Under the pieces are notes generated by a model. It was not told the origin of the DNA and searched no databases. It saw only the letters and a list, made by a program, of their open reading frames with translations. Shown in pieces: positions 1 through 7,744 of a stretch of DNA of 64,000 bases. The translations under genes were made by a program, and so were the position numbers. Source of the DNA: Treponema sp. (GTDB lineage: Bacteria > Spirochaetota > Spirochaetia > Treponematales > Treponemataceae); the NCBI GenBank assembly GCA_017449265.1, contig JAFSJW010000080.1, positions 97,404 to 161,403 of the forward strand. The letters are read 5' to 3'. The stretch's first letter is position 1. Every line of letters starts with the position of its first letter.

Positions 1-942
1 AAGAACACGGACTACACAGGGGGAGGCCGGCATGCTGGCATTGACTCTTCTATGGACAAGTATTTTGGGACTCTTCTGAACAAGTGGAAAGGTGTTGTTT
101 TGCTGAATGTGGCGAGCGATACGACTATTATCGGGCTTGACGGCTCTTCAGGGCTTAAGGGCGGCTCGCTCCAGCTTTCAGGCGTTGAGAATGTCGCAAT
201 CCGTAACCTTATTCTGCAAGATGCGTTCGACCCGTTTCCGCACCATGAGGACGGTGATGGCTGGAATGCGGAGTACGACTGCCTTTGTGTGGTTTCGAGC
301 AAAAATATCTGGATAGACCATGTTACTTTCCAAGACACAATTTCCGTTGGAAAAAATGCGTTTGCCCATGTGAAGCTTGGGGACAAGTCTGATGAGAAAT
401 ATCAGACGACTGACGGTTTTCTTGACATAAAAGGAAGTTCAGCGGCAATAACGATTTCTTACTGCCATTTTTTGAACCATGACAAAACCTGCTTGTGGGG
501 AGCGAGCGACAAGGAAAGGCTTTCTGAGACAAGAACCATAACGGCTCATCACAATTATTTCCATAATTGCGTGCAGAGACTTCCGATGGTACGCCTTGCG
601 GATTTGCATTTGTATAACAATTATTATGATGTTGATAAAAAAAGCTCGTTCCAGTCATCTTATGCGATTGGCGCAAGGTTTTCGGCGAACATCAATTCTG
701 AGGGAAATTATTTTGGCAGCGGAATAAAATATTCTGTTCAGGGCGCGTCCAAGAATTATGGCTCATTTTATTCATCGGGCGATGTTGATAAGTCTTCCGG
801 CGGAAAAAGAACTGACCAGTTCACTTCGGCAAAAAAGCCTTTGTTTGAAGTTCCTTATGAGTATTCTGTTGAAGAGGCAAAAAATCTGAATAAGGTTCTT
901 CCTGCGCAAGTTGGTTCGGGAGTCCTTGAAGTTGAAAGATAA
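1..942 (+). CDS. Pectate lyase, PL1 family (5' end missing)
   Basis: The reading frame is already open at the first base, so the gene starts upstream of the window and the ATG at 52 is internal. The visible 313 residues match the pectate lyase 1 parallel beta-helix: a WIDH motif, then DGFLDIKGSS, HNYF and the RLPMVR stretch that holds the family's catalytic arginine, followed by LYNNYY. Family members cleave polygalacturonate by Ca2+-dependent beta-elimination outside the cytoplasm. The signal peptide would lie in the missing part. The gene ends at a strong hairpin terminator and converges on the ABC ATPase gene. The family is clear, the exact substrate is not. Confidence 0.93.
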   Translation, partial: KNTDYTGGGRHAGIDSSMDKYFGTLLNKWKGVVLLNVASDTTIIGLDGSSGLKGGSLQLSGVENVAIRNLILQDAFDPFPHHEDGDGWNAEYDCLCVVSSKNIWIDHVTFQDTISVGKNAFAHVKLGDKSDEKYQTTDGFLDIKGSSAAITISYCHFLNHDKTCLWGASDKERLSETRTITAHHNYFHNCVQRLPMVRLADLHLYNNYYDVDKKSSFQSSYAIGARFSANINSEGNYFGSGIKYSVQGASKNYGSFYSSGDVDKSSGGKRTDQFTSAKKPLFEVPYEYSVEEAKNLNKVLPAQVGSGVLEVER

Positions 943-985
943 GGGAACTGAGATTCCCAAAATAATCGTTCCTTTTGGTTGATTC

Positions 986-1072
986 AATCTGCGGTAATAT
1001 CAGACCTGTTCGCAAACTCAAAGAGTTTCCGAACAGGTCTATTCGTATCGAATCTTGCCGCAGATTTTTTTT
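986..1072 (+). terminator. Nested hairpin terminator after pectate lyase
   Basis: AATCTGCGG (986-994) pairs with CCGCAGATT (1058-1066) and is followed by a T run. A copy of the dispersed palindrome family (1002-1040) is nested inside the stem. Confidence 0.75.
1002..1040. repeat. Dispersed palindrome, copy a
   Basis: The arms AGACCTGTTCG and CGAACAGGTCT are perfect complements and enclose AAACTC/GAGTTT. Relative to the commonest copies (AGAGCTGTTCG) the G-to-C change in the left arm is matched by C-to-G in the right arm. The copy is followed by ATT, as in most copies. Confidence 0.8.
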
Positions 1073-1076
1073 GTCG

Positions 1077-1135
1077 AAAAAAAAGCATCTGCCAGAGCGG
1101 TGGTTTTAAATACTCAACCATCGTGCGGCAGATGC
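1077..1135 (-). terminator. Terminator of the ABC ATPase gene
   Basis: On the minus strand GCATCTGCC (1127-1135) pairs with GGCAGATGC (1085-1093) and runs into eight T residues, just downstream of the stop codon at 1161. Confidence 0.75.
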
Positions 1136-1160
1136 CTTTTCTATATCAGCCTGTCAGGAC

Positions 1161-2309
1161 TTATTGTGCGCCTGCAGAAGAGCTATTGTCGCTCCATGTG
1201 TTCTTAATCTCAGGCTCACAGATGTTAATTTCTGTCTGCAAGTCAAAGAACTTTGCCTTTGTCATATCTGGAACAAAGTTGATTGCATCTCCAAGCTGAA
1301 CAACAACTTCTGGTGCAACTTTTGCAACAATCGTCTTGTCCTTAACCTGAACGAATACATGTGTTTCGGCACCAAGAGGCTCTTTGTTCGTAACTTTGAG
1401 CTGCATATTGTTCTCAATAGCAGGTGAAGCCTGATACTGCAAGTCCTCTGGACGAACTCCGAAGTAAACTTCTTTTCCGACATAAGCCTTCAAGTGTTTC
1501 TGCTGTGCTTCTGTTGGAATAAGTGTGAATGTTCCTTCCTCAGCAACAACTTTTCCGTCTTTCTCAGCGATTCTGAGAGTGAAGATGTTCATTGGAGGTG
1601 TTCCGATGAATGTTGCAACGAATTTGTTGATTGGGTGATTGTAAAGATACAATGGCTCACCAATCTGCATGATTCTCTTTGCACACATAACTACGATTTT
1701 TGTACCCATTGTCATGGCCTCAACCTGGTCATGGGTAACATAAATCATCGTAGCCTGCTGTGTATGATGAAGGTTTGAAATCTCAGCGCGCATCGTTACG
1801 CGGAGTTTTGCGTCAAGGTTTGAAAGTGGCTCGTCGAACAAGAATACTTTAGGTTTGCGTACAATAGCGCGTCCTACAGCAACACGCTGTCTCTGACCGC
1901 CCGAAAGAGCCTTTGGTTTTCTGTCAAGATATGTTGTAAGGTCGAGCATACGAGCAGCCTCTTTTACGCGGCGCTCAATCTCAGCTTTGTCCATTTTGCG
2001 GATTTTAAGACCGAATGCCATATTGTCAAATACGGTCATGTGCGGGTAAAGAGCATAGTTCTGGAATACCATAGCGATGTTTCTGTCTTTCGGCGGAACA
2101 TCGTTCATCAGCTCTCCGTCAATAAGAAGCTCACCAGCCGTGATGTCTTCAAGACCAGCAATCATACGGAGCGTTGTGGATTTTCCACAACCAGAAGGAC
2201 CTACGAATACACAGAAATCGCGGTCATCAATCGTTACATTTGATTTTTCAACGGCAAGAACATTTCCGTCGTAAATCTTTGTAATGCCTTTAAGTTCAAC
2301 CTTTGCCAT
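1161..2309 (-). CDS. ugpC: ABC transporter ATPase, UgpC/MsmK (CUT1 sugar) type
   Basis: This is a 382-residue ATPase that powers carbohydrate or glycerol-3-phosphate import. Visible motifs are Walker A GPSGCGKST (37-45), the LSGGQ signature (135-139), Walker B VFLFDE (155-160) and the H-loop His193. The last ~140 residues form the OB-type regulatory domain of the MalK/UgpC/MsmK group. I start it at the ATG at 2309: GGAGG sits at the right distance upstream, and the TTG at 2321 in the same frame overlaps that ribosome-binding site. No permease or binding-protein genes lie beside it, as is common for ATPases shared by several sugar importers. The precise sugar is not predictable. Confidence 0.93.
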   Translation of the reverse strand: MAKVELKGITKIYDGNVLAVEKSNVTIDDRDFCVFVGPSGCGKSTTLRMIAGLEDITAGELLIDGELMNDVPPKDRNIAMVFQNYALYPHMTVFDNMAFGLKIRKMDKAEIERRVKEAARMLDLTTYLDRKPKALSGGQRQRVAVGRAIVRKPKVFLFDEPLSNLDAKLRVTMRAEISNLHHTQQATMIYVTHDQVEAMTMGTKIVVMCAKRIMQIGEPLYLYNHPINKFVATFIGTPPMNIFTLRIAEKDGKVVAEEGTFTLIPTEAQQKHLKAYVGKEVYFGVRPEDLQYQASPAIENNMQLKVTNKEPLGAETHVFVQVKDKTIVAKVAPEVVVQLGDAINFVPDMTKAKFFDLQTEINICEPEIKNTWSDNSSSAGAQ

Positions 2310-2458
2310 TTTGGCCTCCAAGGGATTATATTTATTTGCGGCTTGCCTTTATTAAGAAACAAACCTTTTATAATTGTAATCTACTTTTTATCAGAGCGCA
2401 AGGAAAATTCCTACCAAATTCAGAAAAAAACGATTTTTAACAGAACGGTACTTGTACG

Positions 2459-3124
2459 CTATTTCCGCGTAATCGTCACTTTTCTTATTCCGTCGGCGTA
2501 AGAAGCAACCTGATACGGCTCAAAGTAAATGGTGACAGTTTTCTCAGAGATTGTGAAATTAGAGAAATTCTTCTCGTAAGGACCGGTTCCTTCCATAACC
2601 ATGCCGCTGTCAAGCCCTTGTGAAACAAGAAGTTTCCTTGCTTCGGCGGAAATTTCCTTGAGCGACATTCCTGTTGCGGCTGTCACTGAAATTTCTTTTT
2701 CTGTTGATGAATCGAAATTAAATGATTTTAATGTCTGGCTGTAGTGCGCGCCTCCCGTGTAGGACTCTGTTTTTAGAATTACGCTCCGCATACTTTTTGC
2801 CTTACCTACATCAAGAGCCGTTAGCTCATACGAATATTTTCTGGGCGCAGGATTCCTTGGGTCTGTGAATTCTGTCTTGGCTTCGTCCTTGTACATTTTG
2901 TATTCTTTTTCTGCGAACGATTTTATGCCCGAATTCAGTTTTGATAAACTTTGGTCTAAGAACTGGGGGTAGCTCATCTTGCAATCGATGTACGGAAAAC
3001 TTTCTTCCGTCGATACAATTTCGTAATCTTTTGTTTCTTCCTGTGGTTTTGTTGAAACGCACGATATTAGAAACATCAATATAATAGAAGAAAATAAAAG
3101 GCAGAATGTTCTTGAGATTTTCAT
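2459..3124 (-). CDS. Lipoprotein with DUF3298-like domain
   Basis: The 221-residue product begins with a hydrophobic signal ending in the lipobox LISC, so it is probably a lipid-anchored envelope protein. The middle TGGAHYSQTLKSFNFD and the C-terminal IYFEPYQVASYADG match the pattern of DUF3298/RsiV-type domains, where a GGAH box and a late tyrosine/phenylalanine-rich strand pair are typical. Related domains occur in PdaC-type deacetylases and anti-sigma factors, but no catalytic or sigma-binding part is visible. It is monocistronic, and function is unknown beyond surface or periplasmic location. Confidence 0.75.
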   Translation of the reverse strand: MKISRTFCLLFSSIILMFLISCVSTKPQEETKDYEIVSTEESFPYIDCKMSYPQFLDQSLSKLNSGIKSFAEKEYKMYKDEAKTEFTDPRNPAPRKYSYELTALDVGKAKSMRSVILKTESYTGGAHYSQTLKSFNFDSSTEKEISVTAATGMSLKEISAEARKLLVSQGLDSGMVMEGTGPYEKNFSNFTISEKTVTIYFEPYQVASYADGIRKVTITRK

Positions 3125-3164
3125 AGAATGATTATATCACAGTTCCATGGATTTTTTAAGATGG

Positions 3165-3287
3165 CTAGCCGTTGTGCTTTGCAATCACAAAATCAATGTT
3201 GCCGATTTGCGTGTATTTGTAGGCTTTGAAATAATCGTCTCTGACAGCGTTTTTGAGAGGTTCTTCACGGAGCTTTCTGTAATTCAT
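3165..3287 (-). pseudogene. 40-codon ORF, possible remnant of a type IIG restriction enzyme
   Basis: A minus-strand ORF of 40 codons begins MNYRKLREEPLKN and contains IGNIDFVIA, a phrase I associate with the N-terminal part of large Eco57I-like restriction-methyltransferase proteins, then stops at TAG. TATAAT (3294-3299) lies six bases before the ATG, with TTGGCT 17 bases further up, so a leaderless promoter is retained. The full enzymes exceed 1000 residues, hence a remnant is the simplest reading. The family assignment rests on about 10 residues and is weak. It could instead be a genuine micro-protein. Confidence 0.35.
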
Positions 3288-3303
3288 TTAGATATTATAG
3301 CAC

Positions 3304-3342
3304 AAAAAAGCCCCTCAGCCAAACAACTGGCATAGGGGCTTT
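3304..3342 (-). terminator. Terminator after the KDPG aldolase fusion
   Basis: AAGCCCCT pairs with AGGGGCTT across an inner GCCA/TGGC stem; on the minus strand the stem ends in TTTTTT. Confidence 0.8.
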
Positions 3343-3380
3343 CTATAGAAATCCTAGCTGTGAGGAGTTTAGTTTTTAAA

Positions 3381-4352
3381 CTATGCTCTCTTCAAGTGGA
3401 TAGCGAATCCGCCAACTTCTTTGTCCAAGTATACAACCTTGAGCGGAGAAGCGTTCTCTTTTCCCATCCATTTTGCAGTTTCCATAACAGGCTTGAATCC
3501 GTATGGCTCCAAGAATGCCAGAGCGCGCTCAACATTGTTGCAGACCATTGAGATATGACCGCAAGTTCCGCGACCGTTCTCTTTCATAATCTCAACCTGC
3601 TCTGAGGCGAAGATTGACGAGTTTCCGATTTTTGAGCAGAATCCGAAAAGCTCGAACTGTTTTGCAATCTGGAGAGCCTCTGCTTCGTTCTTTGCGTTGA
3701 TTCCCATGTGGTCAATGTGGAAGTTGTGCATTGCTTTTACGGCATCTTTACAAATCTGAGTGATTTCGTCCCATTTGCAGCCTTCGATGAGTGGCTTTTT
3801 AACCATCCAGGTACCGCCCATACAGAGGATGTTCTTGCGTTTTGCATATTCTCCAACATTCTCAGTTGTAACGCCACCTGTTGGCATGAATGTACACTGT
3901 GGGAAAGGTCCGCCGAAGTCGTCGATGATTTTATATCCGCCCTTGCGCTCTGCAGGGAAGAGCTTCAAGTGTGTAACGCCCTTGTTGATACAAGCGGTGA
4001 TTTCTGAAGGATTTGAGATTCCTGGCATAGTTGGAACATTGTTTTTGATACACCAGTCAACGACATCAGGATTGTAGCCAGGTGATACGATGAATTTTGC
4101 ACCTGCCTTAACAGCCTTTTCTGCCTGCTCAACATTGAGGACAGTACCAGCGCCAACGAGCATGTCAGGCTCAGCCTTGATCATAGCCTCGATAGCCTCA
4201 GCGGCGCAAGCTGTGCGGAAAGTAACCTCGCTAGCCGGAAGACCGCCCTTTACGAGAGCGTGAGCCAAGTCAGCTGCCTTTGAAGCGTCTTCAATTGCGA
4301 CAACAGGAATGATACCGATGTCACGGAATGTGTCATAAATGTCTTTTGCCAT
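3381..4352 (-). CDS. eda: KDPG/KHG aldolase fused to a VOC (glyoxalase-like) domain
   Basis: Residues 1-210 are a class I 2-keto-3-deoxy-6-phosphogluconate aldolase: catalytic Glu42 in SEVTFRT, the GAGTVL loop (67-72), and the Schiff-base Lys130 in LKLFPAE. The enzyme splits KDPG to pyruvate and glyceraldehyde-3-phosphate, the last step of the Entner-Doudoroff route and of uronate breakdown, which fits the pectate lyase nearby. Stand-alone enzymes are about 210 residues; this one is 323. Residues ~212-323 (FHIDHMGI, GHISMVCNNVERALAFLEPYGF) look like paired beta-alpha-beta-beta-beta units of the VOC superfamily. Their role is unknown. The ATG at 4352 follows AAGAGG. Confidence 0.88.
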   Translation of the reverse strand: MAKDIYDTFRDIGIIPVVAIEDASKAADLAHALVKGGLPASEVTFRTACAAEAIEAMIKAEPDMLVGAGTVLNVEQAEKAVKAGAKFIVSPGYNPDVVDWCIKNNVPTMPGISNPSEITACINKGVTHLKLFPAERKGGYKIIDDFGGPFPQCTFMPTGGVTTENVGEYAKRKNILCMGGTWMVKKPLIEGCKWDEITQICKDAVKAMHNFHIDHMGINAKNEAEALQIAKQFELFGFCSKIGNSSIFASEQVEIMKENGRGTCGHISMVCNNVERALAFLEPYGFKPVMETAKWMGKENASPLKVVYLDKEVGGFAIHLKRA

Positions 4353-4386
4353 TTCTAAAAGCCTCTTAAATAAAGAATATTAAACC

Positions 4387-4415
4387 ATTGTACAGCAATT
4401 CACATTTAAAGTGAA
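4387..4415 (-). promoter_or_regulatory. Promoter of the KDPG aldolase gene
   Basis: On the minus strand TTCACT (4410-4415), a 17-base spacer and TACAAT (4387-4392). The stretch 4420-4525 between this and the TetR promoter carries GC-rich inverted segments (CCGCTGTTCCGAAGC and neighbours) but no recognisable gene. Confidence 0.55.
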
Positions 4416-4527
4416 GATGAATTTTGGGTGCACATTTACCGGTCAGCCGCTGTTCCGAAGCTTGCTCACGCGCGGTCGTCCGCTTACGCTTTCGACTGGC
4501 TCCTCCACTTCTCCATTTAAGAAAGCA

Positions 4528-4575
4528 TTGACATATTTATTTAACGCTGTTAAATTATCATTGTTAAATAAATAT
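4528..4575 (+). promoter_or_regulatory. TetR-gene promoter with overlapping 13-bp inverted-repeat operator
   Basis: TTGACA (4528-4533), 17-base spacer, TAAATT (4551-4556). A perfect 13-bp inverted repeat, ATATTTATTTAAC (4533-4545) and GTTAAATAAATAT (4563-4575), brackets the spacer and -10 box. That is the geometry expected of an autorepressing TetR protein. The binding protein is inferred from position. Confidence 0.7.
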
Positions 4576-4588
4576 CAGTGGAGTCACC

Positions 4589-5182
4589 ATGCGAAATCCC
4601 AATCCCAATATAATGCCCCTTATAAAAAAACGGACACTTGAACTGCTTATGCAGAAAAATCCCGACCAAATCGGCATGAGGGACATTGCTCAGAATTGCA
4701 AAATCACCGCCACCAGCATCTATCATTACTACAAGGACAAGGACAAACTTTTTCAGGCAATTTCCCTGGACTGTCTTTATGAGCTTAACGAAAAAATCAA
4801 AGAGGCCTCACAAAAAGGAGATTCCTTCAAAAATCAGACCAAAAACGCAATTTCTGCCTTCCGCGACTGGTGCTTTGAAAATCCCCGGCTCTCCCTTCTT
4901 GTCATGGAAGGAATCAAATCCGCGGATGACGCCAGCCCTGAGCTTATCGAAGAATACTATGTCTGTAACCGCACGGGCGAAGAACTTCTTAAAAAGGCGA
5001 TTGAAAAAGGAACCGCCTGTTCAGAAAATCCCCGTCTGGACATTGGCATTTTGGTCTCAGGCTTGTGGGGCTGCATCGAATCCGTCCTGCTTAAAAAAAG
5101 CGATGTGGAATACTGGAAAAAGGGGCGGGTTTTCACAGACAGATTCATCAGCTTGTGGATGGATTCAATTTTTACGGAATAA
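4589..5182 (+). CDS. TetR/AcrR-family transcriptional regulator
   Basis: The 197-residue protein has a TetR N-terminal helix-turn-helix: IGMRDIAQNCKITATSIYHY (residues ~30-49) is the recognition region, followed by YKDKDKLF. The C-terminal helices form a ligand pocket with no assignable ligand. The start at 4589 follows GTGGAG. It is preceded by a consensus promoter overlapped by a long inverted repeat and followed after 47 bases by an iron-sulfur flavoprotein gene, its likely target. The pair may respond to a redox or xenobiotic signal; that is inference. Confidence 0.9.
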   Translation: MRNPNPNIMPLIKKRTLELLMQKNPDQIGMRDIAQNCKITATSIYHYYKDKDKLFQAISLDCLYELNEKIKEASQKGDSFKNQTKNAISAFRDWCFENPRLSLLVMEGIKSADDASPELIEEYYVCNRTGEELLKKAIEKGTACSENPRLDIGILVSGLWGCIESVLLKKSDVEYWKKGRVFTDRFISLWMDSIFTE

Positions 5183-5229
5183 AACATTATGCAAGGCCGC
5201 TAACGCGAAGTTTTTTAAAGAGGAAGTTA

Positions 5230-5802
5230 ATGAAAATCCTGATTCTGAACGGAAGTCCCCGAAAAAATGGAAAAATCTCCCGGCTGCTTCACACCGCCGA
5301 AAAAGCCCTGCTGGAAAAAGGCGATTCCGTCACATTCATCGATGTTTCTTCTATTATATTCAAGCCCTGTGTCGGCTGCATGGCCTGCCGCTCAAAAGGA
5401 AGCTGCCTTCTTCCCCAGGATGACGCCCACAGCATCGCCGAAGAAATCAAAAACTGCGACGGAATCATCGCGGGGAGCCCAGTCTACTGGGGAAACATAA
5501 ACGGCCAGTTAAAATGCCTTTTTGACAGGCTGGTTGCCTCAATGATGGGAGAGTCAAAACTGGGGCTTCCCCTTCCGCTTCACAAGGGCAAAAAAGCCGT
5601 CATCATCACTTCCTGCACCACGCCTTTCCCATTCAACATCCTCGCCGCCCAGACGACAAAAGCCGAAAAAGCCCTCAAAGAAATCCTGGGTTACTCAGGA
5701 TTTAAAATCACAAGGAAAATCCGCCTGGCCGGAACCAAGGGCATGAAAGAAGTGCCGGAATCAGCCCTAAAAAAAGCCCGAAAGTGCGTGAAGGTCTTTT
5801 AG
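5230..5802 (+). CDS. Flavodoxin-fold iron-sulfur flavoprotein / NADPH-dependent FMN reductase family
   Basis: The 190-residue product starts MKILILNGSPRKNG, the FMN phosphate-binding loop of the NADPH-dependent FMN reductase family, and carries GSPVYWGNINGQLK for the flavin ring. A compact CVGCMACRSKGSC motif (C-x2-C-x2-C-x5-C) is the signature of iron-sulfur flavoproteins that hold a 4Fe-4S cluster and move electrons between reduced carriers and small acceptors. The ATG at 5230 follows AAGAGGAAG; the frame extends upstream into the TetR gene but has no better start. It is probably co-transcribed with the TetR gene. The electron acceptor is unknown. Confidence 0.87.
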   Translation: MKILILNGSPRKNGKISRLLHTAEKALLEKGDSVTFIDVSSIIFKPCVGCMACRSKGSCLLPQDDAHSIAEEIKNCDGIIAGSPVYWGNINGQLKCLFDRLVASMMGESKLGLPLPLHKGKKAVIITSCTTPFPFNILAAQTTKAEKALKEILGYSGFKITRKIRLAGTKGMKEVPESALKKARKCVKVF

Positions 5803-5832
5803 AGAATTATTTTGGGCGCACAGTTTTTTATT

Positions 5833-5869
5833 AGACGTGTTCAGAAACATCAGTTTTTCGAACACGTCT
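5833..5869. repeat. Dispersed palindrome, copy b
   Basis: AGACGTGTTC pairs with GAACACGTCT. It lies between convergent genes and its right end overlaps the stop codon of the exchanger gene. The fourth and fifth base pairs differ from other copies but remain complementary. Confidence 0.8.
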
Positions 5870-6848
5870 ATTTAATGAGATAGACAAAATATCCGGCGTA
5901 AGCGCAAAGCATTATAATTCCGCCGGCACGGTTCAAAGTTTTTTTCTTCGTAAGGACGACGCAAAGAAGAAGTAATACTGCCGTCAGAATGCACACAATA
6001 CTGTCCGCAAAGAATCCGCCCTGATACGGAAGATTTCTTATAGTTGCGGAAACGCCGCCGACGAAAAGCATGTTGAATATGTTAGAGCCTACGATGTTTC
6101 CGATTGCTATATCCGCGTTTTTCTTCAATGCGGCGGCTATACAAGTCGCAAGCTCCGGAAGGGATGTTCCGAGGGCAACAATCGTAAGACCGATTATTCG
6201 CTCTGAGATTCCGAAAAGGCGCGCGAGCTTTGTGGCAGAGTTTATAGTGTAGTTAGAGCCGAGTACTACGAGTGCCAGACCCACCAAAAGAAGGAAAATA
6301 AGTTTTATCCAAGATGTGTTTTTCCCGTCAGGGACTTCCTCTGCTTCCGCTTCGCCGCGCTTTACCATAACGAAAAGGTATGCTAGGTACGCAACGAACA
6401 GAATGAGGAGAATGATTCCGCATGAGCGCGAAAGAACGCCGTCTGGGGCAGAGAGTCCTTTGAGTACGCCGGTTCCAAGTCCGAGCAGCATGAAGATAAC
6501 GGAGATTACGATTACGAACGGCATTTCGTAGCGCATTGTGCATTTCTGAACTGCAAGCGGTGTTATTATGGCAGTAATTCCGAGTATCACGAGAACATTT
6601 ATAATGTTCGAGCCGATTATGTTTCCTACGGCAAGGTCTGCGCTTCCGTGCATCGTAGCCGTAAGCGAAATTGCGGTTTCGGGCGCGCTCGTTCCCATCG
6701 CCACGATTGTAAGCCCGATTATCAGCTGCGGAACTCCGAGCTTGTCCGCAATTCCTGCGGCTCCTTCAACGAACCAGTCAGCTCCCTTGACGAGCAGGAT
6801 GAAGCCGAATACCAAAAGACCGAGAATGTCCAGAATCTGTGCGTCCAT
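5868..6848 (-). CDS. Calcium/sodium (cation) exchanger, YrbG/CaxA family
   Basis: This 326-residue inner-membrane antiporter has about ten hydrophobic helices in two inverted halves. Each half carries an alpha repeat: TIVAMGTSAPETAISLTA near residue 55 and TIVALGTSLPELATCIAA near 230, each followed by GNI(I/V)GSNI. These repeats form the cation site in K+-dependent and K+-independent Na+/Ca2+ exchangers. I start at the ATG at 6848, which follows AAGGAGG; a longer frame to 6938 runs back through the terminator of the leader. The leader carries an apparent Mn2+-sensing riboswitch, so Mn2+ export is an attractive alternative role. Confidence 0.9.
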   Translation of the reverse strand: MDAQILDILGLLVFGFILLVKGADWFVEGAAGIADKLGVPQLIIGLTIVAMGTSAPETAISLTATMHGSADLAVGNIIGSNIINVLVILGITAIITPLAVQKCTMRYEMPFVIVISVIFMLLGLGTGVLKGLSAPDGVLSRSCGIILLILFVAYLAYLFVMVKRGEAEAEEVPDGKNTSWIKLIFLLLVGLALVVLGSNYTINSATKLARLFGISERIIGLTIVALGTSLPELATCIAAALKKNADIAIGNIVGSNIFNMLFVGGVSATIRNLPYQGGFFADSIVCILTAVLLLLCVVLTKKKTLNRAGGIIMLCAYAGYFVYLIK

Positions 6849-6903
6849 AAACGCCTCCTTGTTAAGTGACCGCCCTCGGGAGCTGAGTTTTCTGGGCTGC
6901 CCA

Positions 6904-6956
6904 TAAAAAAAGACCTTTTGCCGATGTGACGCGCACATTTTTCGGCAAAAGGTCTT
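6904..6956 (-). terminator. Riboswitch expression-platform terminator
   Basis: On the minus strand AGACCTTTTGCCGA pairs with TCGGCAAAAGGTCT across a ~18-base loop and is followed by seven T. The 5' arm shares GACCTTTT with the 3' strand of the upstream aptamer's closing stem, so the two folds exclude each other. Confidence 0.8.
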
Positions 6957-7033
6957 GTTATCCGAAAATCGAACGCCCGAAACCAGTCTTGCGACGGGTA
7001 TGTTGATTCCGAGCCGTAACTACTCCCCTTTTG
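6950..7033 (-). promoter_or_regulatory. yybP-ykoY (manganese) riboswitch aptamer
   Basis: Reading the minus strand, the element opens AAAAGGGGAGTAG, contains CAACATACCCGTCGCAAGAC and ends AACAAGACCTTTT. These are conserved strands of the yybP-ykoY class, with AAAAGG/CCTTTT as closing stem P1. The class binds Mn2+ and usually switches on metal-efflux genes. Because P1 competes with the terminator at 6904-6956, ligand binding should allow read-through into the exchanger gene. Confidence 0.85.
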
Positions 7034-7090
7034 TTTATAAGTTCTAGTAAAGCAGATTTTGTTTTTTTTTTCAAGTTATAGAATTAGGGC

Positions 7091-7160
7091 AAAAAAAATC
7101 GGGCTTTTCTTGAAGTACGCTGCTTTTCTTCGCTAGCTTCAATCTGAAAAAGCCCGTTTC
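7091..7160 (-). terminator. Terminator of the 127-aa protein gene
   Basis: CGGGCTTTTC (7100-7109) pairs with GAAAAAGCCCG (7146-7156). On the minus strand a run of eight T follows. Confidence 0.75.
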
Positions 7161-7181
7161 TTTTTTTCAGCCATATTTTGA

Positions 7182-7565
7182 TTATGCGTCAAGACTGAAA
7201 ATCATACCGACTTGCGGAGCTACTCCTGCAAGTCCGTAACCAGTTGCCTGAGCTGTCTGAATTGTAGTCTGTAGTTTTGTTTGGAAATGCTCTATCAGAA
7301 CATCAAGCTGCTTGTCAGTGAACTCCCCGTCTTTTACATTGACCTTAGGGTTCGCTTTCATTGTGTGAAGCTGGTCGATGAGCGAGTTCAGAATGCGAAC
7401 TTTGCTCACAGGCAGTCCCTGCTGGTTCGGTCTGGCAGCTACGCCCGAAACATGGTCAAACTGCGAGTAAATCACCATCGCAGGCTTCACAGGAACATAC
7501 AGCTTGCTTGTTCCTGAGACAACGTTATTATACGTATAAGAGTTTATCCCAAGCGAATTTATCAT
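7182..7565 (-). CDS. Conserved-looking hypothetical protein, 127 aa
   Basis: I do not recognise a family. The product starts MINSLGINSYTYNN, has no signal peptide or membrane segment, and ends in a small hydrophobic Gly/Ala-rich stretch (TGYGLAGVAPQVG). The middle (VSKVRILNSLIDQLHTMK) is likely helical. The ATG follows AAAAGGGGG with a 9-base gap. Upstream lies a site resembling a flagellar sigma-28 promoter, and the leader shares CCGAxAATAAAAACAGG with that of the cytidylate-kinase-like gene at 43832-44665. A motility-linked role is possible but unproven. It has its own strong terminator. Confidence 0.7.
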   Translation of the reverse strand: MINSLGINSYTYNNVVSGTSKLYVPVKPAMVIYSQFDHVSGVAARPNQQGLPVSKVRILNSLIDQLHTMKANPKVNVKDGEFTDKQLDVLIEHFQTKLQTTIQTAQATGYGLAGVAPQVGMIFSLDA

Positions 7566-7615
7566 AGCTCATAACCCCCTTTTATAAGATTCATATTTCT
7601 ACCCACCTGTTTTTA

Positions 7616-7642
7616 TTCTCGGCTGACCGCCCGAAAGTATTA
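7616..7642 (-). promoter_or_regulatory. Possible sigma-28-like promoter
   Basis: On the minus strand TAAT (7639-7642), 15 bases, GCCGAGAA (7616-7623), against the sigma-28 consensus TAAA-N15-GCCGATAA. No ordinary -35/-10 pair was seen closer to the gene. Confidence 0.35.
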
Positions 7643-7744
7643 GGCTTTTGTTGCGAATTTTATATATTTAATGAAAGAATTTTTTTTGTGTGATTAATGA
7701 AATCTCCAAAAACTTTAATTTTTAGATATTAATTATCAATTTAA

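Noticed and set aside
5155..5229. Upstream extension of the flavoprotein gene from 5155
   Set aside because: It would overlap the TetR gene, and the ATG at 5230 has a proper AAGAGGAAG site and aligns with the flavodoxin-fold start MKILILNGSPR.
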